This document shows, in pieces, positions 23,393-31,628 of a stretch of DNA of 64,000 nucleotides (position 1 is its first letter; each line of letters starts with the position of its first letter). The stretch lies in NCBI RefSeq assembly GCF_901482695.1, contig NZ_LR590484.1, positions 2,852,001 through 2,916,000 of the forward strand, written 5' to 3'. The stretch is from Sphingobacterium thalpophilum. GTDB taxonomy: Bacteria > Bacteroidota > Bacteroidia > Sphingobacteriales > Sphingobacteriaceae. The translations under genes were made by a program, and so were the position numbers. A model generated the notes under the pieces. That model saw only the letters and a list, made by a program, of their open reading frames with translations. It was not told where the DNA came from and did not search any database.

Positions 23393-23764
23393 TAATGCGT
23401 TTTCTGGTGGAGGCTGGTATAAAGCCACACGCCGTATCCAGAGGGGTTAATTAATAAATTGGATCAGCTGTGTCTATGGCTCAGCTGGTTTATTTTTTAT
23501 CGGTATCAATCGATGCTCAATCAACCTTCACTTTTGCTCACTCAGCTCAGCTTTTCTTTTTGTTGGTCGCCAGATGTAACGTGAGGGTAGCTTTTGCCTT
23601 TTTTAACATTCAGACCTTGTATACCAGCGACGAAACAGTTAAATTGCTTAACATTTATTTCAATAGGATATAAACATAAATCATATGGAGCGCTCATATT
23701 TGTTCAGCATACCGGATGGATACTACAGATCGCTTCATTACCTTTAAAATTAAATTATAGAAAG
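23393..23764. other. 372-base gap, one terminator
   Basis: The gap holds a terminator at 23463-23500 and otherwise AT-rich sequence. The DUF1080 frame is open upstream as far as 23594, but this part lacks a signal peptide and codon bias, so I do not count it as coding. Confidence 0.5.
23463..23500 (+). terminator. Terminator after the lipoprotein gene
   Basis: ATCAGCTG pairs with CAGCTGGT (one G-T) across an 11-base loop and is followed by TTATTTTTT. Confidence 0.6.
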
Positions 23765-24751
23765 ATGAGAAGAAATACTGCTTTTCTGTTAGGGGTTTTG
23801 GCTGCGTGTACGCTGCCACAAATTGTCGTTGCAAAGTCACCGACCGGGGCACCTGTTCATTATGCTCAGGAAGTCGATGGAAAAGAACTTATCGGAAGGT
23901 GGGATATCGAGGTTGATGTCAATGGTACTCCGGCACCTTCTTGGCTGGAAGTAAAATTGTCCGGTTTCAAAACTTTAGTGGGTCATTATGTAAGTACTTC
24001 AGGAAGTGCGCGTCCTGTTTCGCAGGTTTTCTTTGAAAACGGTAAGTTCAGATTTGCTATTCCGCCGCAATGGGAAAGCGGAAAGATGAATCTAAGTGTA
24101 GAAGGGGAGGTTGTTAATGGTGTCTTACAAGGAACCATAACGGAACCTGACGGAAAGACACACCGTTTTAAGGGAGTGCGTGCGCCAGAGTTGAAAAGAG
24201 CAGGTACGGTAAAATGGGGGAAACCCATACAGCTGTTTAATGGTAAAGATCTTACGGGTTGGAAAGCTACAGGCAAAACAAACCAGTGGATCGTAAAGAA
24301 TGGTGTCCTGACCAGCCCACAGTCGGGTTCCAATCTGGTTTCAGAACAGAAGTTTGAAGATTTTAAATTGCATGTCGAGTTTAAAATTCCATCAGGAAGC
24401 AATAGTGGTGTGTATTTAAGAGGGCGGTACGAAGTTCAGATTGAGGACAGTCCGAAAGATGCGCATCCAAGCTCGGTATTGTTTGCCGGAGTTTATGGGT
24501 TTCTTGCCGCAAACGAGATGGTCAACAAGGGAGCCGATCAATGGCAGACTTATGACATTACGCTTGTGGGCAGATTGGTTACTGTCGTTGCCAATGGTAA
24601 GACGGTCATCAGCAATCAGGAGATCCCGGGCATTACGGGCGGAGCGTTGGATAGCCGGGAGGCTGAACCCGGACCAATTTATTTTCAAGGTGATCATGGA
24701 CCGGTTGAATTCCGGAAGGTGGTCATAACACCAGCGGTCAAAAATAACTGA
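23765..24751 (+). CDS. DUF1080 protein (3-keto-disaccharide hydrolase-like)
   Basis: A 328-residue exported protein in two domains. Residues 30-130 are a beta domain (ELIGRWDIEVDVNGTPAPSW). Residues 150-325 are the DUF1080 concanavalin-like fold, starting KPIQLFNGKDLTGWKATGKT and holding the family's FKIPSGSNSGVYLRGRYEVQ and the final GPIYFQGDHGPVEFRKV. Characterised DUF1080 proteins act on 3-keto-glycosides; this specificity is not proven here. The N-terminus (FLLGVLAAC) could be a lipobox with Cys at 17, or a type I signal cleaved after VVA. ATG 23765 is chosen for that signal. Confidence 0.88.
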   Translation: MRRNTAFLLGVLAACTLPQIVVAKSPTGAPVHYAQEVDGKELIGRWDIEVDVNGTPAPSWLEVKLSGFKTLVGHYVSTSGSARPVSQVFFENGKFRFAIPPQWESGKMNLSVEGEVVNGVLQGTITEPDGKTHRFKGVRAPELKRAGTVKWGKPIQLFNGKDLTGWKATGKTNQWIVKNGVLTSPQSGSNLVSEQKFEDFKLHVEFKIPSGSNSGVYLRGRYEVQIEDSPKDAHPSSVLFAGVYGFLAANEMVNKGADQWQTYDITLVGRLVTVVANGKTVISNQEIPGITGGALDSREAEPGPIYFQGDHGPVEFRKVVITPAVKNN

Positions 24752-24759
24752 TTTACATC

Positions 24760-24792
24760 GCAAAGAGACTGTCTGTTGGGCGGTCTCTTTGC
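24760..24792. terminator. Bidirectional terminator between convergent genes
   Basis: GCAAAGAGAC pairs with GTCTCTTTGC (10 bp) around a 13-base loop, placed exactly between the DUF1080 gene stop and the Smr gene stop. Confidence 0.8.
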
Positions 24793-25086
24793 TTATATAC
24801 CGATGACCACCACGACAATATCTTCATTCTGATAAGAAGTGTAATACCGTTCGATCGAACCAGCTTCCTTATATTGCTGCAGTTCCTTAAACACCAATTT
24901 CTTTAATATTCCTTTGCCTTTGCCGTGAATAAATTTGATTTCATTCATTTCCCAATAAATGGCGGCGTCGAGATTTGATCTTAAATAGTCAACGGATTCT
25001 AGCAGGAGCTCGTCGGCAGAGTAGTCTTCCCAATCATCAAGAAAAGCGGTAGCATGGAGATCAACGATAGCTGGTGGTTTGCGCAT
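24793..25086 (-). CDS. Small Smr-domain protein
   Basis: A 97-residue protein that is a single Smr domain, as found at the C-terminus of MutS2: VDLHATAFL near the start (the family's DLHG/DLH motif) and IKFIHGKGKGILKKLV (HGxGxGxL motif, residues 50-65). Smr domains bind or nick nucleic acids, including RNA at stalled ribosomes. Here the first motif has DLHA rather than DLHG. It lies 45 bases after the next gene upstream on the minus strand, so the two form a small operon. Confidence 0.85.
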   Translation of the reverse strand: MRKPPAIVDLHATAFLDDWEDYSADELLLESVDYLRSNLDAAIYWEMNEIKFIHGKGKGILKKLVFKELQQYKEAGSIERYYTSYQNEDIVVVVIGI

Positions 25087-25131
25087 GATTCAATATTTTA
25101 CAATGCTGCAAATGTAAAATAAAAGGAGGAC

Positions 25132-25551
25132 TTAGCAGGTCAGATCCGCTGTAAAAAAGACAGCATTGGCAAACTTTTCATGCCAGTGTTTGATAATGGC
25201 AGCAACTTCGTATTCTTCTTCCTCTGCATGTTGTAGCATCAGTCCTTCGAGTGACTGCAGCAGCTGTCCGAGGTCCAAGAAGAAGCCGTCGAAGTCTCTG
25301 AAAGCTGCTACAGTCTCGCGGACGAGCAGCAGACTGTCATGCCTAAGCGATATAATATCGTGGCGGGAGGCGATGCGGTCCAAAAGCCATTCTTTCTGGA
25401 AATCAGAAGCGATATGGCGATCACAGGCCTGATTAAACAGCAGCTCGAATTCGACCATCTGATTTTTTAAACTGCGGATTGCATCTTGCAGTTCTTCGAA
25501 GGTACTGATGATCTTTTCCTGGGTTTCCATATTTTTCGATATTATAGCCAT
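25132..25551 (-). CDS. Unknown helical protein
   Basis: A 139-residue, probably fully alpha-helical soluble protein, rich in Leu, Glu and Asp, without recognised domain. Coiled-coil heptads are likely at residues 10-45 (STFEELQDAIRSLKNQMVEF). A start at the ATG 21 bases downstream (METQEKII, 25530) is equally plausible. It is followed on the same strand by the Smr gene after 45 bases, which suggests a shared transcript; no function can be read. Confidence 0.65.
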   Translation of the reverse strand: MAIISKNMETQEKIISTFEELQDAIRSLKNQMVEFELLFNQACDRHIASDFQKEWLLDRIASRHDIISLRHDSLLLVRETVAAFRDFDGFFLDLGQLLQSLEGLMLQHAEEEEYEVAAIIKHWHEKFANAVFFTADLTC

Positions 25552-25727
25552 GATCTTTACTTAAAGTTTATATATTGTTGGTTTTTAATAATTTAAATAA
25601 AAGCATGTAAGGTATATACAAACGGTTTACAAAAATGTTTGGATGATTTGAGTGATATCTGTTTAGAGAAGTGCTTTTTTTTTGCGTTATTCGCGGAGCG
25701 TTGTATGGTGTTTAATCGTAAAATCGG

Positions 25728-26474
25728 ATGAAAGAAAAAGCAATTGGAAATTATCAGTTAGAAATATGTGCCAACTCTGTGGCTTCCGCTATCGAGGCCG
25801 AAAGGGGCGGAGCTTCGCGTGTGGAATTTTGTCAGAATCTGGAAAACGGTGGTACAACTCCCTCGTATGGGCAGCTTAAACTCGTAAAAGAAAGGGTTAA
25901 TATCGGTATTCATGTGCTTATCCGGCCGCGTGGTGGCGATTTTCTATATACCGAAGAAGAAATCCAGGAGATGATCACAGATATCCAGATCTGCAAAGAG
26001 CTGGGAATGGATGGTGTCGTCATAGGTATTCTAAATGCGGACGGTACAGTAGACAAGGATAATACCAAGCGTCTGATAGAAGCTGCTCGTCCTATGCATG
26101 TGACCTTTCACCGTGCGTTTGATCGGGTCGCCGATGCATTGGGATCTCTGGACGATATCATTGCTTTGGGGATCGACCGCATATTGACTTCGGGCTTACA
26201 GAATACGGCTGTTCAGGGAATTCCGTTATTGAAGCAGCTGGTCGAGCGCGCCAATGGCCGCATTGTCATTATGCCGGGGGCAGGAGTGGATGCTTCCAAT
26301 ATTCTACAGATCCTACAGGAGACGGGGGCAATTGCTATTCACAGTTCGGCAAAGGAAAGCCAGCCTTCCAAGATGAGTTTTTCGCAGAGCCAGGTACAGG
26401 GGATGGACGAAGCGCAGTGGATGAGCTCAAAAGAAAAAGTCCACCAGATGGTGGACCTATTAAAAAGCCTTTAA
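25728..26474 (+). CDS. cutC: CutC family protein
   Basis: A 248-residue TIM-barrel protein of the CutC family. Diagnostic blocks are EICANSVASAIEAERGGASR, VEFCQNLENGGTTPSYG, IHVLIRPRGGDF, VTFHRAFDRV (residues 124-133), LTSGLQNTA and MPGAGVDASNI. CutC was linked to copper homeostasis in E. coli, though that role is disputed for the protein itself. Length is normal. The gene stands alone, with a terminator whose stem includes the stop codon. Confidence 0.95.
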   Translation: MKEKAIGNYQLEICANSVASAIEAERGGASRVEFCQNLENGGTTPSYGQLKLVKERVNIGIHVLIRPRGGDFLYTEEEIQEMITDIQICKELGMDGVVIGILNADGTVDKDNTKRLIEAARPMHVTFHRAFDRVADALGSLDDIIALGIDRILTSGLQNTAVQGIPLLKQLVERANGRIVIMPGAGVDASNILQILQETGAIAIHSSAKESQPSKMSFSQSQVQGMDEAQWMSSKEKVHQMVDLLKSL

Positions 26475-26500
26475 AGTGTATACTTTAAAGGCTGCTAATT
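26466..26500 (+). terminator. Terminator overlapping the cutC stop
   Basis: AGCCTTTAAAGT pairs perfectly with ACTTTAAAGGCT (12 bp, loop GTAT) and is followed by TTTTTT. The TAA of cutC lies in the left arm. Confidence 0.8.
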
Positions 26501-26510
26501 TTTTCTCTAA

Positions 26511-26690
26511 TTATTTAGCTTCTGCAGCTAATTTGTTTAAGATAGCATCGTTTTTAACGATTTGGCTGCTAGCTTTCATTTTTGATCTGGAACCCAACTC
26601 GATGTTACTTCCCAATTTCAAAAACTGAACCTCAACACGTGAAACAGTTTTATTTCTTCTATCTTTTCTTTTTAAACGTGTAACTCCCAT
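26511..26690 (-). CDS. Small basic conserved protein
   Basis: A 59-residue, very basic protein starting MGVTRLKRKDRRNKTVSRVE and ending in a helix (IVKNDAILNKLAAEAK). The same N-terminus, MGVTRLKRKDRRN, is known to me from small proteins encoded beside tRNA genes in Sphingobacteriales, function unknown; it could bind RNA. The frame stays open upstream to 26780 but that part is the tRNA-Cys gene read on its own strand, so I fix the start at 26690. It follows the tRNA by 34 bases and may be processed from the same transcript. Confidence 0.7.
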   Translation of the reverse strand: MGVTRLKRKDRRNKTVSRVEVQFLKLGSNIELGSRSKMKASSQIVKNDAILNKLAAEAK

Positions 26691-26723
26691 TTTGATAATA
26701 TTTTTATTGTTTAAAATAAAACG

Positions 26724-26794
26724 AGGTCGGAAGCGGATTCGAACCGCTGTAGGAGGTTTTGCAGACCTCAGCCTAGCCACTCGGCCATCCGACC
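26724..26794 (-). tRNA. tRNA-Cys (anticodon GCA)
   Basis: On the minus strand: acceptor GGTCGGA pairing with TCCGACC, D arm GGCCGAGTGGCTAGGC, anticodon loop CTGCAAA giving GCA, and T arm GCGGTTCGAATCCGC. The CCA end is not encoded. The fold is complete and normal. Confidence 0.95.
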
Positions 26795-27175
26795 CTATTT
26801 TTTCCTTTTGAAGGTCTGCAAAAATAAAACTTATAATTGGAATTAAAAAATCTTTGTGATAAAACTTTTTGTTCTGTGATCATTATTCTGAAAACCAAGC
26901 TTGTAATTTTCGACGCACCCACTCCTCTCTCTCATTTTTTAATTGTCTGCTTCTTTGTCTGCCAGCATGTGGATAAGTAGCAATATAGGCAACTCATTGT
27001 ATCTTTTAGAGGACATTCAAAACAAATCTGGCACGAGTTTTTTCATTTGTTTTGATGTGGATATGAATAGTTTACGGATTTTGGAATAGATATTGCAAAT
27101 GGCACTGTAATAAATCTCATACAGGAAATTATGAGAGTAAGTAGCAAAAGAAGAACGTAAATTAAATTAGGAAAC
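26795..27175. other. 381-base gap with a possible gene remnant
   Basis: No full gene. On the minus strand about 26890-26998 reads VAYIATYPHAGRQRSRQLK then NEREEWVRRKLQAWFSE and stops, but it is closed by a stop upstream. It looks like a protein tail without its body. The rest is AT-rich leader before the beta-barrel gene. Confidence 0.4.
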
Positions 27176-27772
27176 ATGAAAAAATTATTATTATCTGCAG
27201 CAATTTTATTTGGTTCATTAGGAGCTTTCGCACAAGGTGGATTGGGATATGGGCTCCGTGCGGGTGTAAACATTCCTAAATATTCGACAAGTTTGGGAGA
27301 TACTAAATCCAATACAGGTTTTTTTGTAACGGGTTACTTGGACGCTCCTGTATCACCCTATTTTTCCATTCAGCCAGGGTTGTCTTTACAGAGCAAAGGA
27401 GCAAAATGGCTGGAGACGTCTAATGGAGATCTTAAAGAAAATATCATGACTTTAGATATACCCGTAAACGCAGTAGCTAAATTCCCTACTGGTGGATCCG
27501 GTAATTTCTTTATCGGAGCTGGACCTTATGTAGGTTTCGCTTTAAGCGGTAAATATAAAGCAGATGGCAAAGATTGGGATGTGAAATTTGGTAGCGGAGA
27601 TGACGATAATTTAAAACGTACCGATTTTGGTGTAAACTTCTTAGCAGGTTATCAATTGACCAATGGCTTCCAGATCAATGCTGGTTATGGCTTAGGTTTG
27701 ACCAATTTAGCACCGGATAATGGTTCAATTAAAAACCGCGTCTGGTCAATCGGTATCGGTTTTGGATTATAA
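27176..27772 (+). CDS. Outer-membrane beta-barrel protein, copy 1
   Basis: A 198-residue outer-membrane protein of the PorT/OmpW-like 'outer membrane beta-barrel' group. Signal KKLLLSAAILFGSLGAFAQG. The body alternates amphipathic strands: GYGLRAGVNIPKYSTSLG, FFVTGYLDAPVSPYFSIQPG, NFFIGAGPYVGFALSGKY, NFLAGYQLTNGFQINAGYGL, ending in the C-terminal aromatic strand VWSIGIGFGL. It shares this order with the gene at 34237-34848, so the two are paralogues. Function is unknown. Confidence 0.88.
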   Translation: MKKLLLSAAILFGSLGAFAQGGLGYGLRAGVNIPKYSTSLGDTKSNTGFFVTGYLDAPVSPYFSIQPGLSLQSKGAKWLETSNGDLKENIMTLDIPVNAVAKFPTGGSGNFFIGAGPYVGFALSGKYKADGKDWDVKFGSGDDDNLKRTDFGVNFLAGYQLTNGFQINAGYGLGLTNLAPDNGSIKNRVWSIGIGFGL

Positions 27773-27802
27773 GAAATGTAAGTATTAAACTTATTATGAG
27801 GA

Positions 27803-27832
27803 AAGAGTCCCTACGTTTGTGGGGACTTTTTT
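27803..27832 (+). terminator. Terminator after beta-barrel gene 1
   Basis: AGTCCCTAC pairs with GTGGGGACT (allowing G-T) around a short loop, followed by TTTTTTATT. Confidence 0.75.
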
Positions 27833-27887
27833 ATTGATTTAAACTTTAGTCGGCTGAAATTGTTATTTTTATTCAAAAGATTGCTAC

Positions 27888-29021
27888 ATGAAAAGATTTC
27901 TTCCTTTACCCTTTTATGTCAAGTTGGCTTGTGTATTGATCAGCATCCTATTGTTAGGTTATCTGGCTAAAATCGGAGACACAATCCTGATACCGATGAT
28001 TCTGGGACTTTTATTCGCCTTATTACTGATCCCACTGAGCAATTTTATGGAGCGAAAACTTCGTTTTCCGCGTACCTTGGCGGGGATTCTGAGTGTGATC
28101 TTATTTTTTGGTCTGCTGGGCTATGGGCTTTTTCTGCTAGCCTCGCAGCTGACCATGCTTAAGGAGGACTTCCCAGCCTTTAAGCAGCAGATTATGGATG
28201 GGGTGGGCAATTTGCAGACCTGGGTAAGTCAGCAGTTTGGTATACAGCACAAGGATCAGATGGACTTCATCAACAAGACCGCTTCCAAATCCGTGGATTC
28301 GGGAACGCTGTTTTTAGGAACGGCCTTGGTCTCGCTTTCCTCTATGTTTATTTTATTTGTTTTTACTTTTCTCTACACGTTTTTCCTGCTTATTTATCGG
28401 GGGCATATCGTCAAGTTTCTGTTGTTCGTTAACAGGGTCGAAGACCGGCCGATTGTTGTGGATGTTGTCCAACAGGTTCAGTACGTCGTCAAGAAGTATC
28501 TTATCGGTCTGTTGATCCAGATGAGTTTGGTCGCACTGCTGGTCTTTGTTGTGCTTTCATTGATCGGCGTAAAATATAGCCTGCTTTTGGCGTTGATTAC
28601 CGGTGTGTTCAATGTATTGCCGTATGTCGGCATTTTCTCCTCAATGCTGATCATCGCTATTCTGACTTTTGCGACATCCTCTCTTACGCATGTGGTACTG
28701 GTCGTCCTCGCCTTGATTATCGTGCATATGATCGACAGCAATTTTATAGTTCCGAAGATTGTAGGATCTAAAGTGAAGGTCAATTCCTTATTTGCCATGC
28801 TTTCCATTATTATTGGCGAAATGATCTGGGGAATTTCGGGTATGTTTTTGGCTATTCCTATCCTGGCTATTGTGAAGATTGTGATGGACCGGATCAGAGA
28901 ACTCAAACCCTGGGGATTCCTGTTGGGTGAAGAAGACAGCAAGGATGAGGTGTATAAGGACCTGTTCGACAGTCTTAATCCAATTGAACAGAAAATCATT
29001 GAAAAAGAAGGTGAGGCCTGA
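27888..29021 (+). CDS. AI-2E family transporter
   Basis: A 377-residue membrane protein of the AI-2E (PerM/TqsA) family, with paired N-terminal helices (LACVLISILLLGYLAKIGDT, PMILGLLFALLLIPLSNF), a long amphipathic middle (LKEDFPAFKQQIMDGVGNLQ), and the conserved C-terminal LITGVFNVLPYVGIFSSMLI and DSNFIVPKIVGSKVKVNS. Members export AI-2 or act as ion antiporters; which applies here is not readable. It ends in a charged cytoplasmic tail of about 40 residues. It stands alone. Confidence 0.92.
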   Translation: MKRFLPLPFYVKLACVLISILLLGYLAKIGDTILIPMILGLLFALLLIPLSNFMERKLRFPRTLAGILSVILFFGLLGYGLFLLASQLTMLKEDFPAFKQQIMDGVGNLQTWVSQQFGIQHKDQMDFINKTASKSVDSGTLFLGTALVSLSSMFILFVFTFLYTFFLLIYRGHIVKFLLFVNRVEDRPIVVDVVQQVQYVVKKYLIGLLIQMSLVALLVFVVLSLIGVKYSLLLALITGVFNVLPYVGIFSSMLIIAILTFATSSLTHVVLVVLALIIVHMIDSNFIVPKIVGSKVKVNSLFAMLSIIIGEMIWGISGMFLAIPILAIVKIVMDRIRELKPWGFLLGEEDSKDEVYKDLFDSLNPIEQKIIEKEGEA

Positions 29022-29184
29022 GGTGTCTTTTATACAACACTGCGCTACAAATTTTTATCCGTAGAACAATCCCCATCACGTTGTAAAGGCGTGCAAAGCT
29101 TTATTTTGATTTAACCTGTACCACGGAAAATGACGTTACCTGCGTAAACCGATTTTTTTGAAACCATTCTGTTCAAATATAGTC

Positions 29185-30036
29185 CTACGGTGTAATGACC
29201 ATATCGCCATCCTTTAAATTGGTTCCACTGATCCAGATCGGCCTTAGGAAATCTTCTTTTGTGATAGGGGCGGTCATATAACTGCGTATAATCTGAAAAG
29301 GATCTCCGTCAAAAAGGTTTATTTCTTTTGTATCCGAAACCTGGAAATGTATCGTTGAATTTGCCAAAATTGCCTCTTCTTGTTCCGTGAGTGCTCTTTT
29401 AAAATACTTTTTATCTACCAGATTTTTTATCGTTTCATAATCTGCGTCAGATTCAATGAAAATAGATGCAGCCCGGCCAAAGGTGATTTCATCGACATAC
29501 ATTAAATCTTTTAGATCGAGGCCTGTCATAGCCGGATGTGCTTTCGCTTTGACAATATCGGTCACGCATGTCAGACTGTAAATCAGATTTGTAAAACTGG
29601 CAGCGTATAGGTATTTGGAGCCTTTGGATTTTGGATTAACAGCGAGCATGATTTCGGGATTGATTTTTTGACCAAAGACTGCTCCCAATTTATCATAAGA
29701 TGCCACCTTTTGAACCTTGGGTATGGACTCACTGACTATTGTTGACAGATCCTCGCCCTCGATCTGCTTAAGGATAAAATTTGTCATCGCAGATTTACTC
29801 GGAACGACTACCTCATCAGCTGATGGTATTACAATGTTTATCGTCGGAAGGTTGGAGGCTTCTATAAATTCATAGTTATCCTTATGGAGAGAGCTGATCT
29901 TCATGATGGCACCTATGTACAATTTGTCAAGATTTTTATTCAGGAAAAACCGATTAGATTCGTCACTGATTTCCTGCGCCAAAGCATTGAAGCAAAACAG
30001 GTGCAATAATAATAGTAGTAATAGTTTTATTCTCAT
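29185..30036 (-). CDS. Secreted CDC-family-like protein lacking domain 4
   Basis: A 283-residue protein with signal peptide LLLLLLLHLFCFNALAQ. The mature part follows the order of cholesterol-dependent cytolysins (thiol-activated cytolysin family): LYIGAIMKISSL near 39-50 (CDC: LYPGAL), NLPTINIVIPSAD, SYDKLGAVFG, YLYAASFTNLIYSLTC, then DEITFGRAASIFIES (FGR 186-188 where CDCs have YGR) and finally RPIWISGTNLKDGDMV, where CDCs have PISYT.FLKDN. It stops there, so the membrane-recognition domain 4 with its undecapeptide is absent. It resembles the short member of the CDC-like proteins of Bacteroidota. Its start overlaps the stop of the lipoprotein gene (30033-30036). Pore formation is inferred. 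Confidence 0.7.
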   Translation of the reverse strand: MRIKLLLLLLLHLFCFNALAQEISDESNRFFLNKNLDKLYIGAIMKISSLHKDNYEFIEASNLPTINIVIPSADEVVVPSKSAMTNFILKQIEGEDLSTIVSESIPKVQKVASYDKLGAVFGQKINPEIMLAVNPKSKGSKYLYAASFTNLIYSLTCVTDIVKAKAHPAMTGLDLKDLMYVDEITFGRAASIFIESDADYETIKNLVDKKYFKRALTEQEEAILANSTIHFQVSDTKEINLFDGDPFQIIRSYMTAPITKEDFLRPIWISGTNLKDGDMVITP

Positions 30037-30650
30037 GGCTTTTTATTTTCGGCTACATAAATCGTCTCGATCTTTAGCCAGATCGTAGTCATATTAGCAC
30101 GGCTTTTCTCACTCAATATTTCGTTTATAGACAATGGGTTATATAGCTGACCGGTACGTAATGCATTGGAATTTTCGCTTTTTATTTGGCTGTTGTAAAG
30201 CACAATATTTAAGAGAAGTTCATCTTTATCGTTTTTGCTGGCAAAGTGTTTCCAATCCCTGGCTTGATCCCCGTAGATAAATAATTTTTCTTTTTCCCAT
30301 TTTATTTTATATGATTCGGTATAGCCGCCAAGTTTGGAAATAAACAATGAATCCTCTTTGAAGATTATCGTCTGAGGCCGGAAATATCTGGGGCGGTTTT
30401 TGAAATTTTTTTCTTGTTCATTTTGTCCGAATGAGGATTTCAAAGCATCGTTTTGATAAAGGCTGAATTCCAATTGGCGTTCAGAGCTGTAAACATAATT
30501 TGAAGCCTTTGTGGCATCGGGCACCTTTTCAGGTTCTGGTTTTTGTTCTCGGTCTGGAATTTCAGGAGCCGATTTTGTACAGGATTGAAATGTCAGGAAC
30601 CCTAGAAAAAGTAAAAGAATATTCCGAGTGTGGACTAAAGATATTTTCAT
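30033..30650 (-). CDS. Lipoprotein coupled to the CDC-like gene
   Basis: A 205-residue predicted lipoprotein: signal ILLLFLGFLTFQSC with Cys at about residue 24, followed by a proline/glutamate-rich linker (REQKPEPEKVPDATK) and a beta-rich domain (EFSLYQNDALKSSFG, IIFKEDSLFISKLGGYTESY). It is transcribed first, and its stop overlaps the start of the CDC-like gene by four bases, so the two are translationally coupled. An immunity lipoprotein or an anchoring partner of the pore former would fit; I see no known family. Confidence 0.7.
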   Translation of the reverse strand: MKISLVHTRNILLLFLGFLTFQSCTKSAPEIPDREQKPEPEKVPDATKASNYVYSSERQLEFSLYQNDALKSSFGQNEQEKNFKNRPRYFRPQTIIFKEDSLFISKLGGYTESYKIKWEKEKLFIYGDQARDWKHFASKNDKDELLLNIVLYNSQIKSENSNALRTGQLYNPLSINEILSEKSRANMTTIWLKIETIYVAENKKP

Positions 30651-31628
30651 TATTTAAAGTTCAATTGTTAATAACTTTTCGTTTTCTTGTTATATGGCGT
30701 AAATTATTCCTAAATATAATAATTAAAAGTAAAGTAACAAATATAAATTGTATGTCCACCTGGACTTCGCATCAAGCGGGGCTACTGCCGTTTAATTTGC
30801 TCGCGAGACCGATCAACCGCACAAACATACGCCTGCAGCCGCCAGAAAATGGAATAAGCAATGCCTATAGACGGGTAAAGAAATAAATACTGTATTTTTT
30901 CGTTTCGCGTTTTTTGGGGCTTGAAAGATCTGCCACAGACTGCAGGTCGTTTGATACAGACGCTAATCAGTTTGATCTAAACTCCTTACTTTTTATCAGA
31001 CACACCTGGAAGTTTATCCAAAAATACAAGCAGTATACGGCATACTGTCCCCTGCTTATTATAGATTCAAAGTAGTTTGTTGTAAACTGCAAGTATTTTG
31101 CCCCCGCTTCATAATAGTTTACTTAAGAATACTTAAAGGATGGTAGAAACTTGGTACAGTATATTGTAAACTGTAGACAATTTGCCGCTGCCTCATGTTA
31201 GTTTACTCCAAAGAGGATGCAATCTGTCATTATTGACAAGGAGACAAGGACAGACTGCTTACCGCCCGTAACATACGTATAGTAGTCTGAGTCTTACAAA
31301 GATGTCTGTGTTAGAATTTTGAACGGCGATATCTGCCTTTAGTGGCCAGTAAGGCTTTGACTATATTGCGCTGAAAGAACCCGTTGATCTTGACGAAAGA
31401 CATGGGTTGCTCAGTCAAACACAGACAGGCAAAGCGGGATGACTGTGGCATCCATCAAAAGTACTTTGCATTTCAGCATGCACAGTTCTGAGCGAAGATG
31501 CGTCTGCGTCTGCCGGCGTATGTCCAATAACCGAACATACAGGTCACTAGGCGACAAGCGCTGGAGGAGATTAAAGTATAATACCTTTTTTCCACTGTGA
31601 GCGTGAGCTCAAACTTAGGATCCACAGA
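30651..31628. other. 978-base gap with repeat and IS remnant
   Basis: No intact gene. About 30720-30890 has no clear signal. Two imperfect copies of an element ending in TAGTTTAC lie at 31074-31125 and 31158-31208, 84 bases apart. The remnant of an IS4-type transposase follows at 31350-31610. Confidence 0.5.
31350..31610 (-). pseudogene. IS4-family transposase remnant
   Basis: Minus-strand translation gives AHAHSGKKVLYFNLLQRL, then KCKVLLMDATVIPLCLSVFD, then an in-frame TGA (31411-31413) where family members have Trp, then ATHVFRQDQ. MDAT.I.LCLS.FDWA is the first catalytic-Asp block of IS4-family transposases, and the preceding text matches SYANAHR..Q.Y..LFY.LL. There is no start, and no second or third catalytic block, so only about 85 codons of a dead insertion sequence remain. 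No terminal inverted repeats could be identified. Confidence 0.75.

Noticed and set aside
23594..23764. N-terminal extension of the DUF1080 protein
   Set aside because: The signal peptide begins at 23765; the upstream part does not look coding.
26691..26780. Start of the small basic protein inside tRNA-Cys
   Set aside because: The extension is the translated tRNA gene; the conserved MGVTRLKRKDRRN start is at 26690.
31020..31210. CRISPR array
   Set aside because: The repeats are imperfect, only two or three in number, and no cas gene is near. No other array-like pattern was seen in the window.
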